A stretch of DNA of 64,000 bases from JAJDFU01 sp964641965 (lineage in GTDB: Bacteria; Bacteroidota; Bacteroidia; Chitinophagales; Saprospiraceae): assembly GCA_964641965.1 (NCBI GenBank), contig CAZXLD010000021.1:14311-78310 (forward strand), in the 5' to 3' direction. The translations under genes were made by a program, and so were the position numbers. Within the stretch, counting starts at the first letter, position 1, and each line of letters starts with the position of its first letter. This document shows positions 33,535 through 41,440 of the stretch, piece after piece. The notes beneath the pieces were generated by a model. It saw only the letters and a list, made by a program, of their open reading frames with translations, did no database searches and was not told where the DNA came from.

Positions 33535-34548
33535 TTAGTCACAGCCCGGCCCTGTAATGATCCAGCCGCCTTGATCCCGTTCCGTATAAGTTAATCCATT
33601 TACTTCTGTGATGAACAACAGGATCATTTCCAATTCTTTTCCCTCCATCCGATCCATTTTGATCCTGCAGTTTCCGATTTCTGCTGACCCTAATTCGATC
33701 TTGACCCTGTACAAACGCTCCAGATCCTCCACTGCTTCACTCAAGGGCACATTCTGAAACACCAGGGTCTGATCTCGCCAGGCAGTAGCATTCGCAGATG
33801 CCATAGCTTCTTTCTTCAAAGACAAGGACTCCAGGACAACAGTTGCCGCTTCACCCTTGCTTAGTTGCTCTTTTTGTGTGGCTTCCAATGCTACTTCCAC
33901 TTGTCCACTGGTGACATCAACCCGAACTTCCTGTTCTTCCGGATAGGCACGCACATTGAACGAAGTGCCTAACACCCGGGTAGAAACAGCTCCCGTACGA
34001 ACTGTAAAGGGCTGATTTAGATCACTTTCCACTTCAAAATAAGCTTCCCCTTCCAGTACGACTGTTCTCGGCTGAAACCGGTCGTCGTATTCAAGCGACG
34101 AGTATTGATTAAGCCAAACTTTGGACCCATCGGGTAACTGAATTTCGCGAAGTTCACTCGACTGAGTTTGCATCACCACCGGTTCTGGGGTGTTCCATTC
34201 GCTATTGGAATACCACCACCCCCCCATGCCCACCACTAGGAGGATAGAAGCAGCAATCCAGGCCCGTCGCAGCCAGGAAACCTTGGTAGAACCTCCACCT
34301 GCCTGATGATTTTGATCCAGGCGATCCAATCGAGCTTCTACCTCTGCCCAGGCTTTCCCGGAATCAACTGCTCGGGGCAGGGGTTCGGTAGCAGAGGCCT
34401 CCCAGAGGGATTGCATATCATGGAAGAAAGATTGGTTTTCCGGGTCGGTCTCCAACCAGGCATTCAGGGCCTGTTCCTGATCCGGGGTAGCATTCCCCGA
34501 CAGGTGTGCCGCAATCCATTCCAAATGTCTTTCTTCTTGGTGTTCCAT
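33535..34548 (-). CDS. FecR-family anti-sigma factor
   Basis: A 337-residue single-pass membrane protein. The cytoplasmic N-terminal part has a FecR N-domain like HLSGNATPDQEQALNAWLETDPENQ. A membrane helix lies near residues 94-110 (WIAASILLVVGMGGWWY). The periplasmic FecR domain follows (LPDGSKVWLNQYSSLEYDDRF, then LEGEAYFEV and ARVLGTSFNVRAYPEE-like sequence). The C-terminal STN-like tail is DUF4974. It sits between the ECF sigma gene (55 bp upstream) and the STN-repeat gene (18 bp downstream), so one regulatory unit is indicated. Confidence 0.94.
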   Translation of the reverse strand: MEHQEERHLEWIAAHLSGNATPDQEQALNAWLETDPENQSFFHDMQSLWEASATEPLPRAVDSGKAWAEVEARLDRLDQNHQAGGGSTKVSWLRRAWIAASILLVVGMGGWWYSNSEWNTPEPVVMQTQSSELREIQLPDGSKVWLNQYSSLEYDDRFQPRTVVLEGEAYFEVESDLNQPFTVRTGAVSTRVLGTSFNVRAYPEEQEVRVDVTSGQVEVALEATQKEQLSKGEAATVVLESLSLKKEAMASANATAWRDQTLVFQNVPLSEAVEDLERLYRVKIELGSAEIGNCRIKMDRMEGKELEMILLFITEVNGLTYTERDQGGWIITGPGCD

Positions 34549-34603
34549 TCGCTTGTATGATGCTCGCTTCCCGAATTTACCCCTACGACCTCTTAACCTT
34601 TTT

Positions 34604-35158
34604 TTAAAAAAACAAGTGTAAATAACCCCGCAGCCTGTTTCGAAGGTATTTCAGGGCTTTTCCCATTTGATTCTCTACGGTTTTAATAGAGATATCCAAT
34701 CGTTCTGCAATTTCCCTGTATGTGAGTTCTTCGTGTCGGCTAAGCTGAAAAATCGTCCGGCAACGAGGCGGAAGTTCATCGATGGCTTCCTGTATATGTA
34801 CTTGCAATTCCCCTTCCAGGTAGCGTTCTTCTGCGTTATCTCCAATATCTGATTCCGGAACCGGCGTCCATTCCTCCATGGCGAAGGTGCGTTTGCGCCT
34901 TAGATGAGCCAAAGCCTCGTTCGCTGCCATTTTTCGCAAATAAGCGGATACCGATGACGTGATGTGAAGCTCCTCCCGTTTCACCCAAAACCGGACAAAT
35001 ACTTCCTGAGCCAGGTCTTCTGCCAGGTTACTATCCCGGACCAAGCGTTTGATGGTAGCGCAGACAGAGGGATATTCTTGCTCAAACAATACCTTCAACG
35101 CCTGCCGGTCGCCGGCTTGGATCTGAAGAAAAAGGCGTTGCTGGTCCTGTGGTGTCAT
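34604..35158 (-). CDS. ECF RNA polymerase sigma-70 factor
   Basis: A 184-residue extracytoplasmic-function sigma factor of the Bacteroidetes FecI-like group. Region 2 spans about 20-85 (LAEDLAQEVFVRFWVKREEL) and region 4 about 120-178 (LPPRCRTIFQLSRHEELTYREIAERLDISIKTVENQ). I chose ATG 35158 over the ATG at 35191 because a TAnnTTTG promoter element at 35189-35196 places the transcription start downstream of 35191. It heads the fecR/STN-repeat operon. Confidence 0.94.
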   Translation of the reverse strand: MTPQDQQRLFLQIQAGDRQALKVLFEQEYPSVCATIKRLVRDSNLAEDLAQEVFVRFWVKREELHITSSVSAYLRKMAANEALAHLRRKRTFAMEEWTPVPESDIGDNAEERYLEGELQVHIQEAIDELPPRCRTIFQLSRHEELTYREIAERLDISIKTVENQMGKALKYLRNRLRGYLHLFF

Positions 35159-35188
35159 AACTAGTGGTCGGTAGAGCGCTCCGATTTT

Positions 35189-35220
35189 CAAAAGTAGGTG
35201 TTTCTATTATCTTCAGGCAA
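35189..35220 (-). promoter_or_regulatory. Candidate promoter of the ECF sigma operon
   Basis: On the minus strand TACTTTTG (35196-35189) matches the -7 consensus TAnnTTTG, and TTG at 35220-35218 lies 21 bp upstream as a -33 element. Predicted transcription start is near 35182, a leader of about 24 nt to the ATG at 35158. Confidence 0.55.
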
Positions 35221-35227
35221 GCTTTGA

Positions 35228-35660
35228 GTGGCAAATGCCGAATGGCAAATGACAAGTTGCAAATGTGGAATGCCGAATGCGGGATGCGGAGTTGGGAGTG
35301 ACGAATGGCAGATGGGGTACGTCCCTGATATAGGTTGTCCGTCCATCGTGCGCCGTCCACAGTGTACCGTCCACCGTGCAGACAGTATCGAGAATCCAGC
35401 ATCAAGCTTCAAGTATCGCGCCGCAAGGCGCTAGCATCGCGAAGTGAGTATCGAATGGCAAGTGACAAATGCGGAATGTGGAGTTGGGATTGTCGAATGT
35501 AAAGTTGCAAGTGGTGCAGTTTGGATTTTCGATCAGGCCAGAATTAGAAATGGCAAGTATAGAGCATCCAGCAACAAGCATCTATAGCTTCGCGCCTTTA
35601 GGCGTAAGCATCAAGCACCGCGCAGCGAGCATCGAGGATCCAGCCACAGGTAACCAAAAC
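35228..35660. repeat. Dispersed low-complexity repeat, copy A
   Basis: The 514-bp gap between the sigma gene and the first TPR gene carries no supported gene. It is filled with short degenerate words: runs like GCAAATGCCGAATGGCAAATG, then pieces such as GTCCGTCCATCGTGCGCCGT, then AGCATCAAGCATC-type words with small palindromes such as GCGCCTTTAGGCG. Positions 35318-35360 match 42806-42848 exactly in inverted orientation, and looser similarity extends over about 200 bp. Copy A has an extra near-duplicate GTCCACAGTGTACC absent from copy B. Its second half (35440-35660) repeats the same theme. Confidence 0.8.
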
Positions 35661-35705
35661 TGAAGTTATGAACTACTATGCTGCTTCCAAATCAATCTTA
35701 TTCAT

Positions 35706-36239
35706 ATGCACTACCATCGTCTAAGGATTATTCTAACCGTTTTACTCCTGGTTTTGGCTGTTATTTTTCAGGTGCAGTGGGGATGGTCGGCAGCCTGGCC
35801 TTTGTACTTGGGAGCGGCAGCTTTGCTTTTGATCTATCTTTTATTTGGCACGACCCGTTTGGCCTTTCAGGCATTGCAGCGTGGGCAGGTATTCGAAGCT
35901 GAGAAGTTATTGCAGCAAACCCGTTTCCCCCAACTGCTGGTCAAAGCGAATAAAAGCCAATACTATTTTGTGCAGGGCTTACTGCATATCCAGCATAAAG
36001 AGCTGGAGGAAGGGGAGGCTGCTATTCAGCAAGCCCTATCGACAGGATTAGTCCGGCAAAAAGAAGAAGCGCTGGCCTGGCTCAATTTAGCACATATTTC
36101 CTTTGTGCAGGAACAGCCGGCCAAAAGCCGGGAAGCTTTGGCGAAAGCCCAGTCTCTCAACCAGGATGACCTATTGCTCAAAGAGCGATTGAACGAGTTG
36201 GAACAGGCGTTGAGTAGGAGGTATCCGGGGCAGGGTTAG
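35706..36239 (+). CDS. Membrane-anchored TPR-like protein, paralogue 1
   Basis: A 177-residue protein with two N-terminal membrane helices (about residues 8-25 and 28-47) and then a helical TPR-like region: FEAEKLLQQTRFPQLLVKANKS, YYFVQGLLHIQHKELEEGEAAIQQALSTG, KEEALAWLNLAHISFVQEQPAKS. The next plus-strand gene encodes a protein of the same layout and partly the same words (YYFVQG against YYYMLKG), so they are tandem paralogues. Function unknown; perhaps scaffolding at the inner membrane. Confidence 0.75.
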   Translation: MHYHRLRIILTVLLLVLAVIFQVQWGWSAAWPLYLGAAALLLIYLLFGTTRLAFQALQRGQVFEAEKLLQQTRFPQLLVKANKSQYYFVQGLLHIQHKELEEGEAAIQQALSTGLVRQKEEALAWLNLAHISFVQEQPAKSREALAKAQSLNQDDLLLKERLNELEQALSRRYPGQG

Positions 36240-36391
36240 GGTAATGGCAATAGCAATGGACAGGTGCCTGTTTGATTTAACAATGGATAAGGAAAAACCC
36301 AATCAGCTAAAGAGCTGTAGGATTAAGGACTCGGTAGAATACCAAAAAGTAGCAGCACGTCAAACTAAACCTTCTTATCGCGAAATGGTAT

Positions 36392-36399
36392 TATTTTTG
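36392..36399 (+). promoter_or_regulatory. Candidate -7 element for TPR paralogue 2
   Basis: TATTTTTG fits TAnnTTTG and lies 16 nt before the ATG at 36415. No convincing -33 element is visible. Confidence 0.3.
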
Positions 36400-36414
36400 C
36401 AAAAATTATCTTGA

Positions 36415-37020
36415 ATGCTATCCATAAATATTTATCTGCGCTTTGCTTTGATGGGCGTGTTGTTGATTGGGGGAACCGTTCTGGCCTTTTTGTTTGGATT
36501 CTGGTATGCCTTCCCTTTGTTGTTGATCGGATTGGGGCTCCTGATTGGTTATCTTTTACTTGGAACTGTACAGTCCGCCTCGCAGATGATGCAGGAAAAT
36601 GACATGGTCGGGGCATCCAAACGGTTAGATCTGACCCTATCCCCGCGTTTGCTTTATGCCACGAACCGGGCGTACTATTATATGCTTAAAGGTTCTATCG
36701 CGGCCGCTCAGCATCAGCCAGATGAAGCAGAAGCCTTGCTGAAAAAAGCCCAGAGCATCAAGATCCCTACTGCGAACGAGAAAGCGATGCTGGAGCTACA
36801 GTTAGCTAACATTGCCGCTTCCAAAGGCAAATGGACCCAGGCCAAAAACCATTTTCGTGCTGCTAAACAACTCCAGGTCACAGAACCAACTATAAAGGAA
36901 CAATTGAAGATGTTCGAAAAAGCCTTGAATCAACAAAAGCAGGCCCGTTCAACTCAACTTGGCCAACAAGGCAAGGCCATGCGCCCGGGCGGCAAACGCC
37001 GGCGTCCTAAGATGCGGTGA
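36415..37020 (+). CDS. Membrane-anchored TPR-like protein, paralogue 2
   Basis: A 201-residue protein with two N-terminal membrane helices (about 5-25 and 28-48), TPR-like helices at 55-165 (AYYYMLKGSIAAAQHQPDEAEALLKKAQSI, then LELQLANIAASKGKWTQAKNHFRAAKQ) and a glutamine-rich, strongly basic C-terminal tail (RPGGKRRRPKMR). It is a paralogue of the upstream gene, 175 bp away. Its last 14 bp overlap the end of the convergent lnt gene. Confidence 0.75.
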   Translation: MLSINIYLRFALMGVLLIGGTVLAFLFGFWYAFPLLLIGLGLLIGYLLLGTVQSASQMMQENDMVGASKRLDLTLSPRLLYATNRAYYYMLKGSIAAAQHQPDEAEALLKKAQSIKIPTANEKAMLELQLANIAASKGKWTQAKNHFRAAKQLQVTEPTIKEQLKMFEKALNQQKQARSTQLGQQGKAMRPGGKRRRPKMR

Positions 37021-38809
37021 TTTTCCGGAGTGGCCCTCTACTCGAAAGCCTATTGACCAGGACATTCAACAAAAGTATACCGGACAAAAAGGCAGCAATT
37101 CGGGAGATGATATTCCCCCATCGGACATAAATTGTGAGCTGGTCATTAAACAACAAATTGCCACGTAAAGCCTGGGTTTGGTTGTACGGAATGGTTTCTT
37201 GTATGATACCCCGCTGATCGATAAAGGCCGAAACACCTGTGTTGGCAGCCCGAGCAATCGATTTTCGGGTTTCAATCGCTCGCAAGGAGGCAAAATGCAG
37301 GTGTTGCCGATGCCCGGGGGTGTCATCCCACCATCCATCATTCGTGATTACAATGAGTGCTTGCGCTCCGGCGCGCACGTAAGCGGTAACGAATTCCCCA
37401 AATATGGATTCGTAGCAAATCAATGGACCGATATTACCAGCCCTAGACTGGAAAACGGAGCGTTCAGGCTGAGAGGCTAGTCCCGCGGCGGTCCCCCCCA
37501 CTTTTTCAACAATGAATTTAAAGGGCCAAAGTACCTCTTGGAAGGGGAATATTTCTACGCCCGGGACCAGTTTTGACTTTTTGTAAATGGGTATTTCCGG
37601 GCTTCCAATCGTTAACTGGGCCGCAATATTACTCGACTCGTACGTGGTGGTATCTCCTCTTTGATTAACGTAAACTCGCTTAGCTCTAGAAGTTTTATCG
37701 TCGTTGGGAAGTACCTGGAAGGCACTGATCCCAATCAACAAATTGAGACCCGGATTATCCTCAAAGTGCTTCTCAAAAGTTCGAATAGCCGGATGCGCCC
37801 GAGGCATATCGATATTGAAATTGTGGATTACCGCCTCCGGATACGCAATGTACTGGGTAGCTGGAGTCCTGGCAGAATCCGCCAACTGGACCATCCGGGT
37901 TACTTGTTGGGCTCTCGGCACGGTGAACTTCACATAGTGTGGCTCGTAGTTGGGTTGAACGACTACGATTTCCACGGGTTTGCCTTTTTCCTCGTAATTG
38001 TAGAACAGGTAAAGGGATAGACCAACCGGGGCCAGAAGTAGTCCTGCCAGGCGAAGTCCTAACCCCCAGGGGCGCTTGCCGGCGTTATATTGATTCCAGA
38101 TCTGGAAGAGCACCAGGTTGCCCAATAAGATCCACAAGCTGCCTCCAAATACACCGGTATATTCATACCATTGCACTAGCATGGGCCATTCGGCAAATCC
38201 ATTGCCTAAGGTGAGCCAAGGCCAGGTCAACTCCCAGTTCAAATGAAAATATTCCCACGAAATCCAATAGGCAGCAAAAGAGATCGCTCCCAATTTGGCT
38301 AAGTTCCGTTTGGTGTAGTGGAATAGCATAAAGGGGATGGTCATCAGCCCGGTATTGGCCACAATCGCAAAGATCCCGGCAGATAAGGCAGTATCAGCTA
38401 CCCAAAAGGTGGTAATGATATTCCAGCACAAAAAAGTTAGGAAGGCATATTTCCAGACCGTAGCTCCTCTCCGGAGATCAGTTGAAGCAGCAATTTCCTG
38501 TTCTACTATAAGCAAGGGAACAAACCCGGCAAACAGGAACATTGGAAAGGGAAAACCAATATCCGGGAAGCCTAAGGATAAGAACAGGATGCTCATTCCC
38601 GATAGGCTCAGCCACTTCCAGGTTTTTCCTTTATTCAACCAAATTGGAAGTAACAAAAACAGGAGAGCTCCGGTAAAGGTCAGAAAGAGCCACAACGGGC
38701 GATACCCCCACAACAATTGCTCCTGTGAACGCAAGTACATGTTGGCACTAATCAATATTGCCGTCAGGAGAAAACCCGCAGCAAGTAGGAGTTGGACTGA
38801 CCGCTTCAC
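37007..38809 (-). CDS. lnt: Apolipoprotein N-acyltransferase
   Basis: A 600-residue inner-membrane enzyme that adds the third acyl chain to lipoproteins. The N-terminal 270 residues hold about eight membrane helices; the nitrilase-like periplasmic domain follows. Catalytic triad candidates are Glu325 (YPEAVIHN), Lys411 (in IYKKSKLVPGVEIFPF) and Cys465 (PLICYESIFGE). A C-terminal membrane helix ends the protein. It is longer than E. coli Lnt (512 residues), as is common in this phylum. It fits the many lipoproteins encoded nearby. Confidence 0.93.
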   Translation of the reverse strand: MKRSVQLLLAAGFLLTAILISANMYLRSQEQLLWGYRPLWLFLTFTGALLFLLLPIWLNKGKTWKWLSLSGMSILFLSLGFPDIGFPFPMFLFAGFVPLLIVEQEIAASTDLRRGATVWKYAFLTFLCWNIITTFWVADTALSAGIFAIVANTGLMTIPFMLFHYTKRNLAKLGAISFAAYWISWEYFHLNWELTWPWLTLGNGFAEWPMLVQWYEYTGVFGGSLWILLGNLVLFQIWNQYNAGKRPWGLGLRLAGLLLAPVGLSLYLFYNYEEKGKPVEIVVVQPNYEPHYVKFTVPRAQQVTRMVQLADSARTPATQYIAYPEAVIHNFNIDMPRAHPAIRTFEKHFEDNPGLNLLIGISAFQVLPNDDKTSRAKRVYVNQRGDTTTYESSNIAAQLTIGSPEIPIYKKSKLVPGVEIFPFQEVLWPFKFIVEKVGGTAAGLASQPERSVFQSRAGNIGPLICYESIFGEFVTAYVRAGAQALIVITNDGWWDDTPGHRQHLHFASLRAIETRKSIARAANTGVSAFIDQRGIIQETIPYNQTQALRGNLLFNDQLTIYVRWGNIISRIAAFLSGILLLNVLVNRLSSRGPLRKITAS

Positions 38810-39086
38810 TTATGGTTTTGAATTTGTAGACATGCAAGAATACAAGAAACCCAATGGTAAACGAAATGTTTCAGTTGGGTATTGGGTGGCAGGTAGTGGG
38901 TAGCTGGTATGCTTCCGTTTGACCTGTTTGGCCATAAACTCAATCCTCCTTGTCTGTGCTTACGTGTATAACATCCTATCAACGAAGGAAGTCTCGGAGG
39001 GGCTCAAAGGTCTTCCGAGCCTGGAGATGCCGCGGCTCGCCATCACCTCCATACACCTATGAGGAAGAACTGCATTTGCTTATGAC
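38810..39086. other. Intergenic region without supported gene
   Basis: Between the fusion gene and lnt (both minus strand) I see no credible coding frame. One hairpin, CTCGGAGG (38993-39000) with CTTCCGAG (39012-39019), is present but has no T run. It may be a weak terminator of the fusion gene. Confidence 0.4.
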
Positions 39087-40739
39087 CTACTTCTTCGCTA
39101 ATACCAGATACCGGGTACTGGTACAGGTATCTGAAGCGGCTTCGATCGGCTCCAGACTAACCGCATCATACAATCGAACCCCTTTGGGAAAATAGGTTTC
39201 AAAGATCAACCGTACCCGGTAGAGCGAAGGCAAATGTCGCAAATGCTTCCCGGCGTAATCCAGTTGGAGGTAATCTCCACGGAAATCCAGATTGGTGATT
39301 TCACTTTCCTGAAACAGGCCGCCATCCAGTTCGATGATGCGGGGAGTCCGCAAGGAAATGACGCGTTTATCTGCAGAAAAAAGAACACTTGGATACCAAC
39401 GGGTATGGTCGGGAGTGATAAAATCGCCCAAGAACCACCCATCTTCTTCAACCAAGTTCGAGGCAATGCGAATGGCGTCTTCCAATCGATTAGCTGGCAA
39501 ATAGTGAAACACATTTAATCCGCTGTATACCACCTTCGCTTGTTGCCCCCCAAAATCAAAATCCAATAAACTTCCTTGTTGAACTGGAATCCTGGAGGAA
39601 GCCACTTCCACCATAGCGGAAGAGAGGTCAATGCCAAGGATATTGGGAGCTTGCATACCCAATTCGCGAACGAGATATTCTTCCACTAAACCCGTTCCGC
39701 ACCCCAGGGAGAGGAGTCTGGTTTGAGCGAAGGATAAACCAGATTTTTCCTTGAAGAAACGCCAGTAACCAGCCATGAAGTTTTTCAAACAAGGCTTACC
39801 AACGACCTCATCGTATAAAGAGGCATACCGCTGGAAATGATCTTTATCATCCTCCTGATCACCAAATTCCAATTGGAGCGCTGCGGCAACTTGTAGCTCG
39901 CGATTAAGAATACGCCAGGCGCGGGAATCTATTTGTTGCACTTGGTCGTTCAGCAATTCCTCCACATATGCAATGACCTCTCGTCTAAGATTTGATGAAA
40001 ATAACTCATCCCAGGAGTTCCTGATTTGCTCCTGGTAATTCCCAGGATGCAGGGATTCCATTTTTCGAAGCCGCCGCTGAAGTTCCACCTGATACCGGAT
40101 TCGGGTAGGTAAATCCCCACGAGCCCCCGTTTCTACGGATTCAATTTCCGCTTCCGGAAGGGCGAAAAATACACCCCCATTAATTCGTTGGATAATTCCT
40201 TGTTGCGGATCGAAAAGACGTGCGGAACCGGTCACACAGGGTACTTCTTCTCGGGTACCATACACATGTAGCGAAAGGTAAGACTCGTCTTTAGACGGAT
40301 TACCCATTTGATGAATAAGGCTATGGGATACACCTACTACTTCACCAGTCTTCATCTGCATACGGGCCAAGGTGGATAGTTGCTCCTCATCCATTCGAAA
40401 GATGGCATGCTCCATGGGCCCGAATACCTGGACAGCCCCCCATTGGGTAAATCCGTGATCATGAATACCACTGAAATCACCAGGCGACCAACTCATAACC
40501 ATAATCTCAAATTGATCACCTTCATAAACTAGTTTCCGACCGTAACTATCAGCTTCACTATGCCCAAAATCTGCCCAGGGTATTAAGTCTTTTTCCTGAA
40601 CCTTGGCTTCCAAAACCAATGCACGCATACCAGAAGGCGCAGGGTGAGGAGTTATTTGTAAAGATTCGATTATAAACTTTAGGGAGTCAGGCAGTTGAGA
40701 CGGCTTAACTACTACAGATGAATTTTCTACTAAGGACAT
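39087..40739 (-). CDS. Cysteine dioxygenase-like cupin fused to SAM methyltransferase
   Basis: A 550-residue two-domain protein. Residues about 20-170 match the thiol dioxygenase cupin: iron ligands His93 and His95 (GIHDHGFTQWG) and His143 (LIHQMGN), plus counterparts of rat/human CDO Arg60 (Arg68 in GRKLVYEG), His155 (His158) and Tyr157 (Tyr160, SLHVYG). The arginine favours cysteine over mercaptopropionate as substrate. Residues 170-300 are helical linker. Residues about 305-430 form a class I methyltransferase with motif I LLSLGCGTG at 342-350 and GIDLSSAMVEVA. The C-terminal 120 residues resemble the tail of small-molecule methyltransferases. The first domain suggests cysteine oxidation to the sulfinate; the methyl acceptor is unknown. 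It is divergent from trxA. Confidence 0.85.
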   Translation of the reverse strand: MSLVENSSVVVKPSQLPDSLKFIIESLQITPHPAPSGMRALVLEAKVQEKDLIPWADFGHSEADSYGRKLVYEGDQFEIMVMSWSPGDFSGIHDHGFTQWGAVQVFGPMEHAIFRMDEEQLSTLARMQMKTGEVVGVSHSLIHQMGNPSKDESYLSLHVYGTREEVPCVTGSARLFDPQQGIIQRINGGVFFALPEAEIESVETGARGDLPTRIRYQVELQRRLRKMESLHPGNYQEQIRNSWDELFSSNLRREVIAYVEELLNDQVQQIDSRAWRILNRELQVAAALQLEFGDQEDDKDHFQRYASLYDEVVGKPCLKNFMAGYWRFFKEKSGLSFAQTRLLSLGCGTGLVEEYLVRELGMQAPNILGIDLSSAMVEVASSRIPVQQGSLLDFDFGGQQAKVVYSGLNVFHYLPANRLEDAIRIASNLVEEDGWFLGDFITPDHTRWYPSVLFSADKRVISLRTPRIIELDGGLFQESEITNLDFRGDYLQLDYAGKHLRHLPSLYRVRLIFETYFPKGVRLYDAVSLEPIEAASDTCTSTRYLVLAKK

Positions 40740-40950
40740 GTCTGGGCAACAGTATTTGTGTTTAAAACTGGATTAGGTGCTTGCTTGCTCGGGTTTAGCG
40801 ATCTATCCCCATAGGCCCAAAGCCCTTCAACCCATTTTTCTCCACTACCTGCAGCTTGGGGGATTTCTGACATCCATTTGTGACCCCTATCACCAGATCT
40901 GCCTGGAAACAGACAGACCTTTGTATTGTCACATAGCAAAAACAAGAAAA

Positions 40951-41259
40951 ATGAATCAAAAAACAACATTCTCTGAATTAATAAATAGTGAAGTTCCAGT
41001 ATTGATCGATTTCAGCGCTGCCTGGTGCGGTCCTTGTAAGGCCATGGGACCTATACTAAGCGAGGTTGCCAGTACTATTGGAGATCAAGCCAAGATCGTA
41101 AAGGTGGATGTAGATGCCAATCCAGCCTTGGCGCAGCAATTGAATATCCAAGGTGTTCCCACCTTTATCCTCTACCGGAATGGTGAAATCAGGTGGAGGC
41201 AATCCGGCATGCAATCTGCCCATATGCTCACTGAAGTAATTCGCCAGAACTTATCCTAA
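40951..41259 (+). CDS. trxA: Thioredoxin
   Basis: A 102-residue thioredoxin, with start at 40951 (MNQKTTFSELIN) rather than the upstream frame start at 40777, which adds 58 non-thioredoxin residues. It has the active site WCGPC at residues 25-29, the cis-proline motif QGVPTFILYRNG and the standard length. There is no signal peptide, so it is a cytoplasmic disulfide reductase. It is divergent from the CDO-methyltransferase gene, possibly sharing a regulatory region, and is ended by a strong hairpin. Confidence 0.95.
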   Translation: MNQKTTFSELINSEVPVLIDFSAAWCGPCKAMGPILSEVASTIGDQAKIVKVDVDANPALAQQLNIQGVPTFILYRNGEIRWRQSGMQSAHMLTEVIRQNLS

Positions 41260-41316
41260 AACCAAGCTGGCTATTTCAAAAGTCAGGTTTATTGTGTGTG
41301 TAATAGGGTGTTATCG

Positions 41317-41353
41317 ATCCGGATACAGTTCTTATAAACTGATCCGGATTTTT
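41317..41353 (+). terminator. Terminator after trxA
   Basis: ATCCGGAT-A-CAGTT (41317-41330) pairs with AACTG-ATCCGGAT (41337-41349) with one bulge, followed by four to five T. Confidence 0.8.
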
Positions 41354-41440
41354 GACACCCCCTCACTGTACTTGTGAAATTAAAGCTGATTCAGCCAACC
41401 TTAAAAAATCAGATTCGATTTGTGGCCTAATTTACGTCCA

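Noticed and set aside
35228..35660. Possible CRISPR array or tandem repeat locus
   Set aside because: The words are degenerate and irregularly spaced, with no constant repeat and unique spacer alternation and no cas genes nearby.
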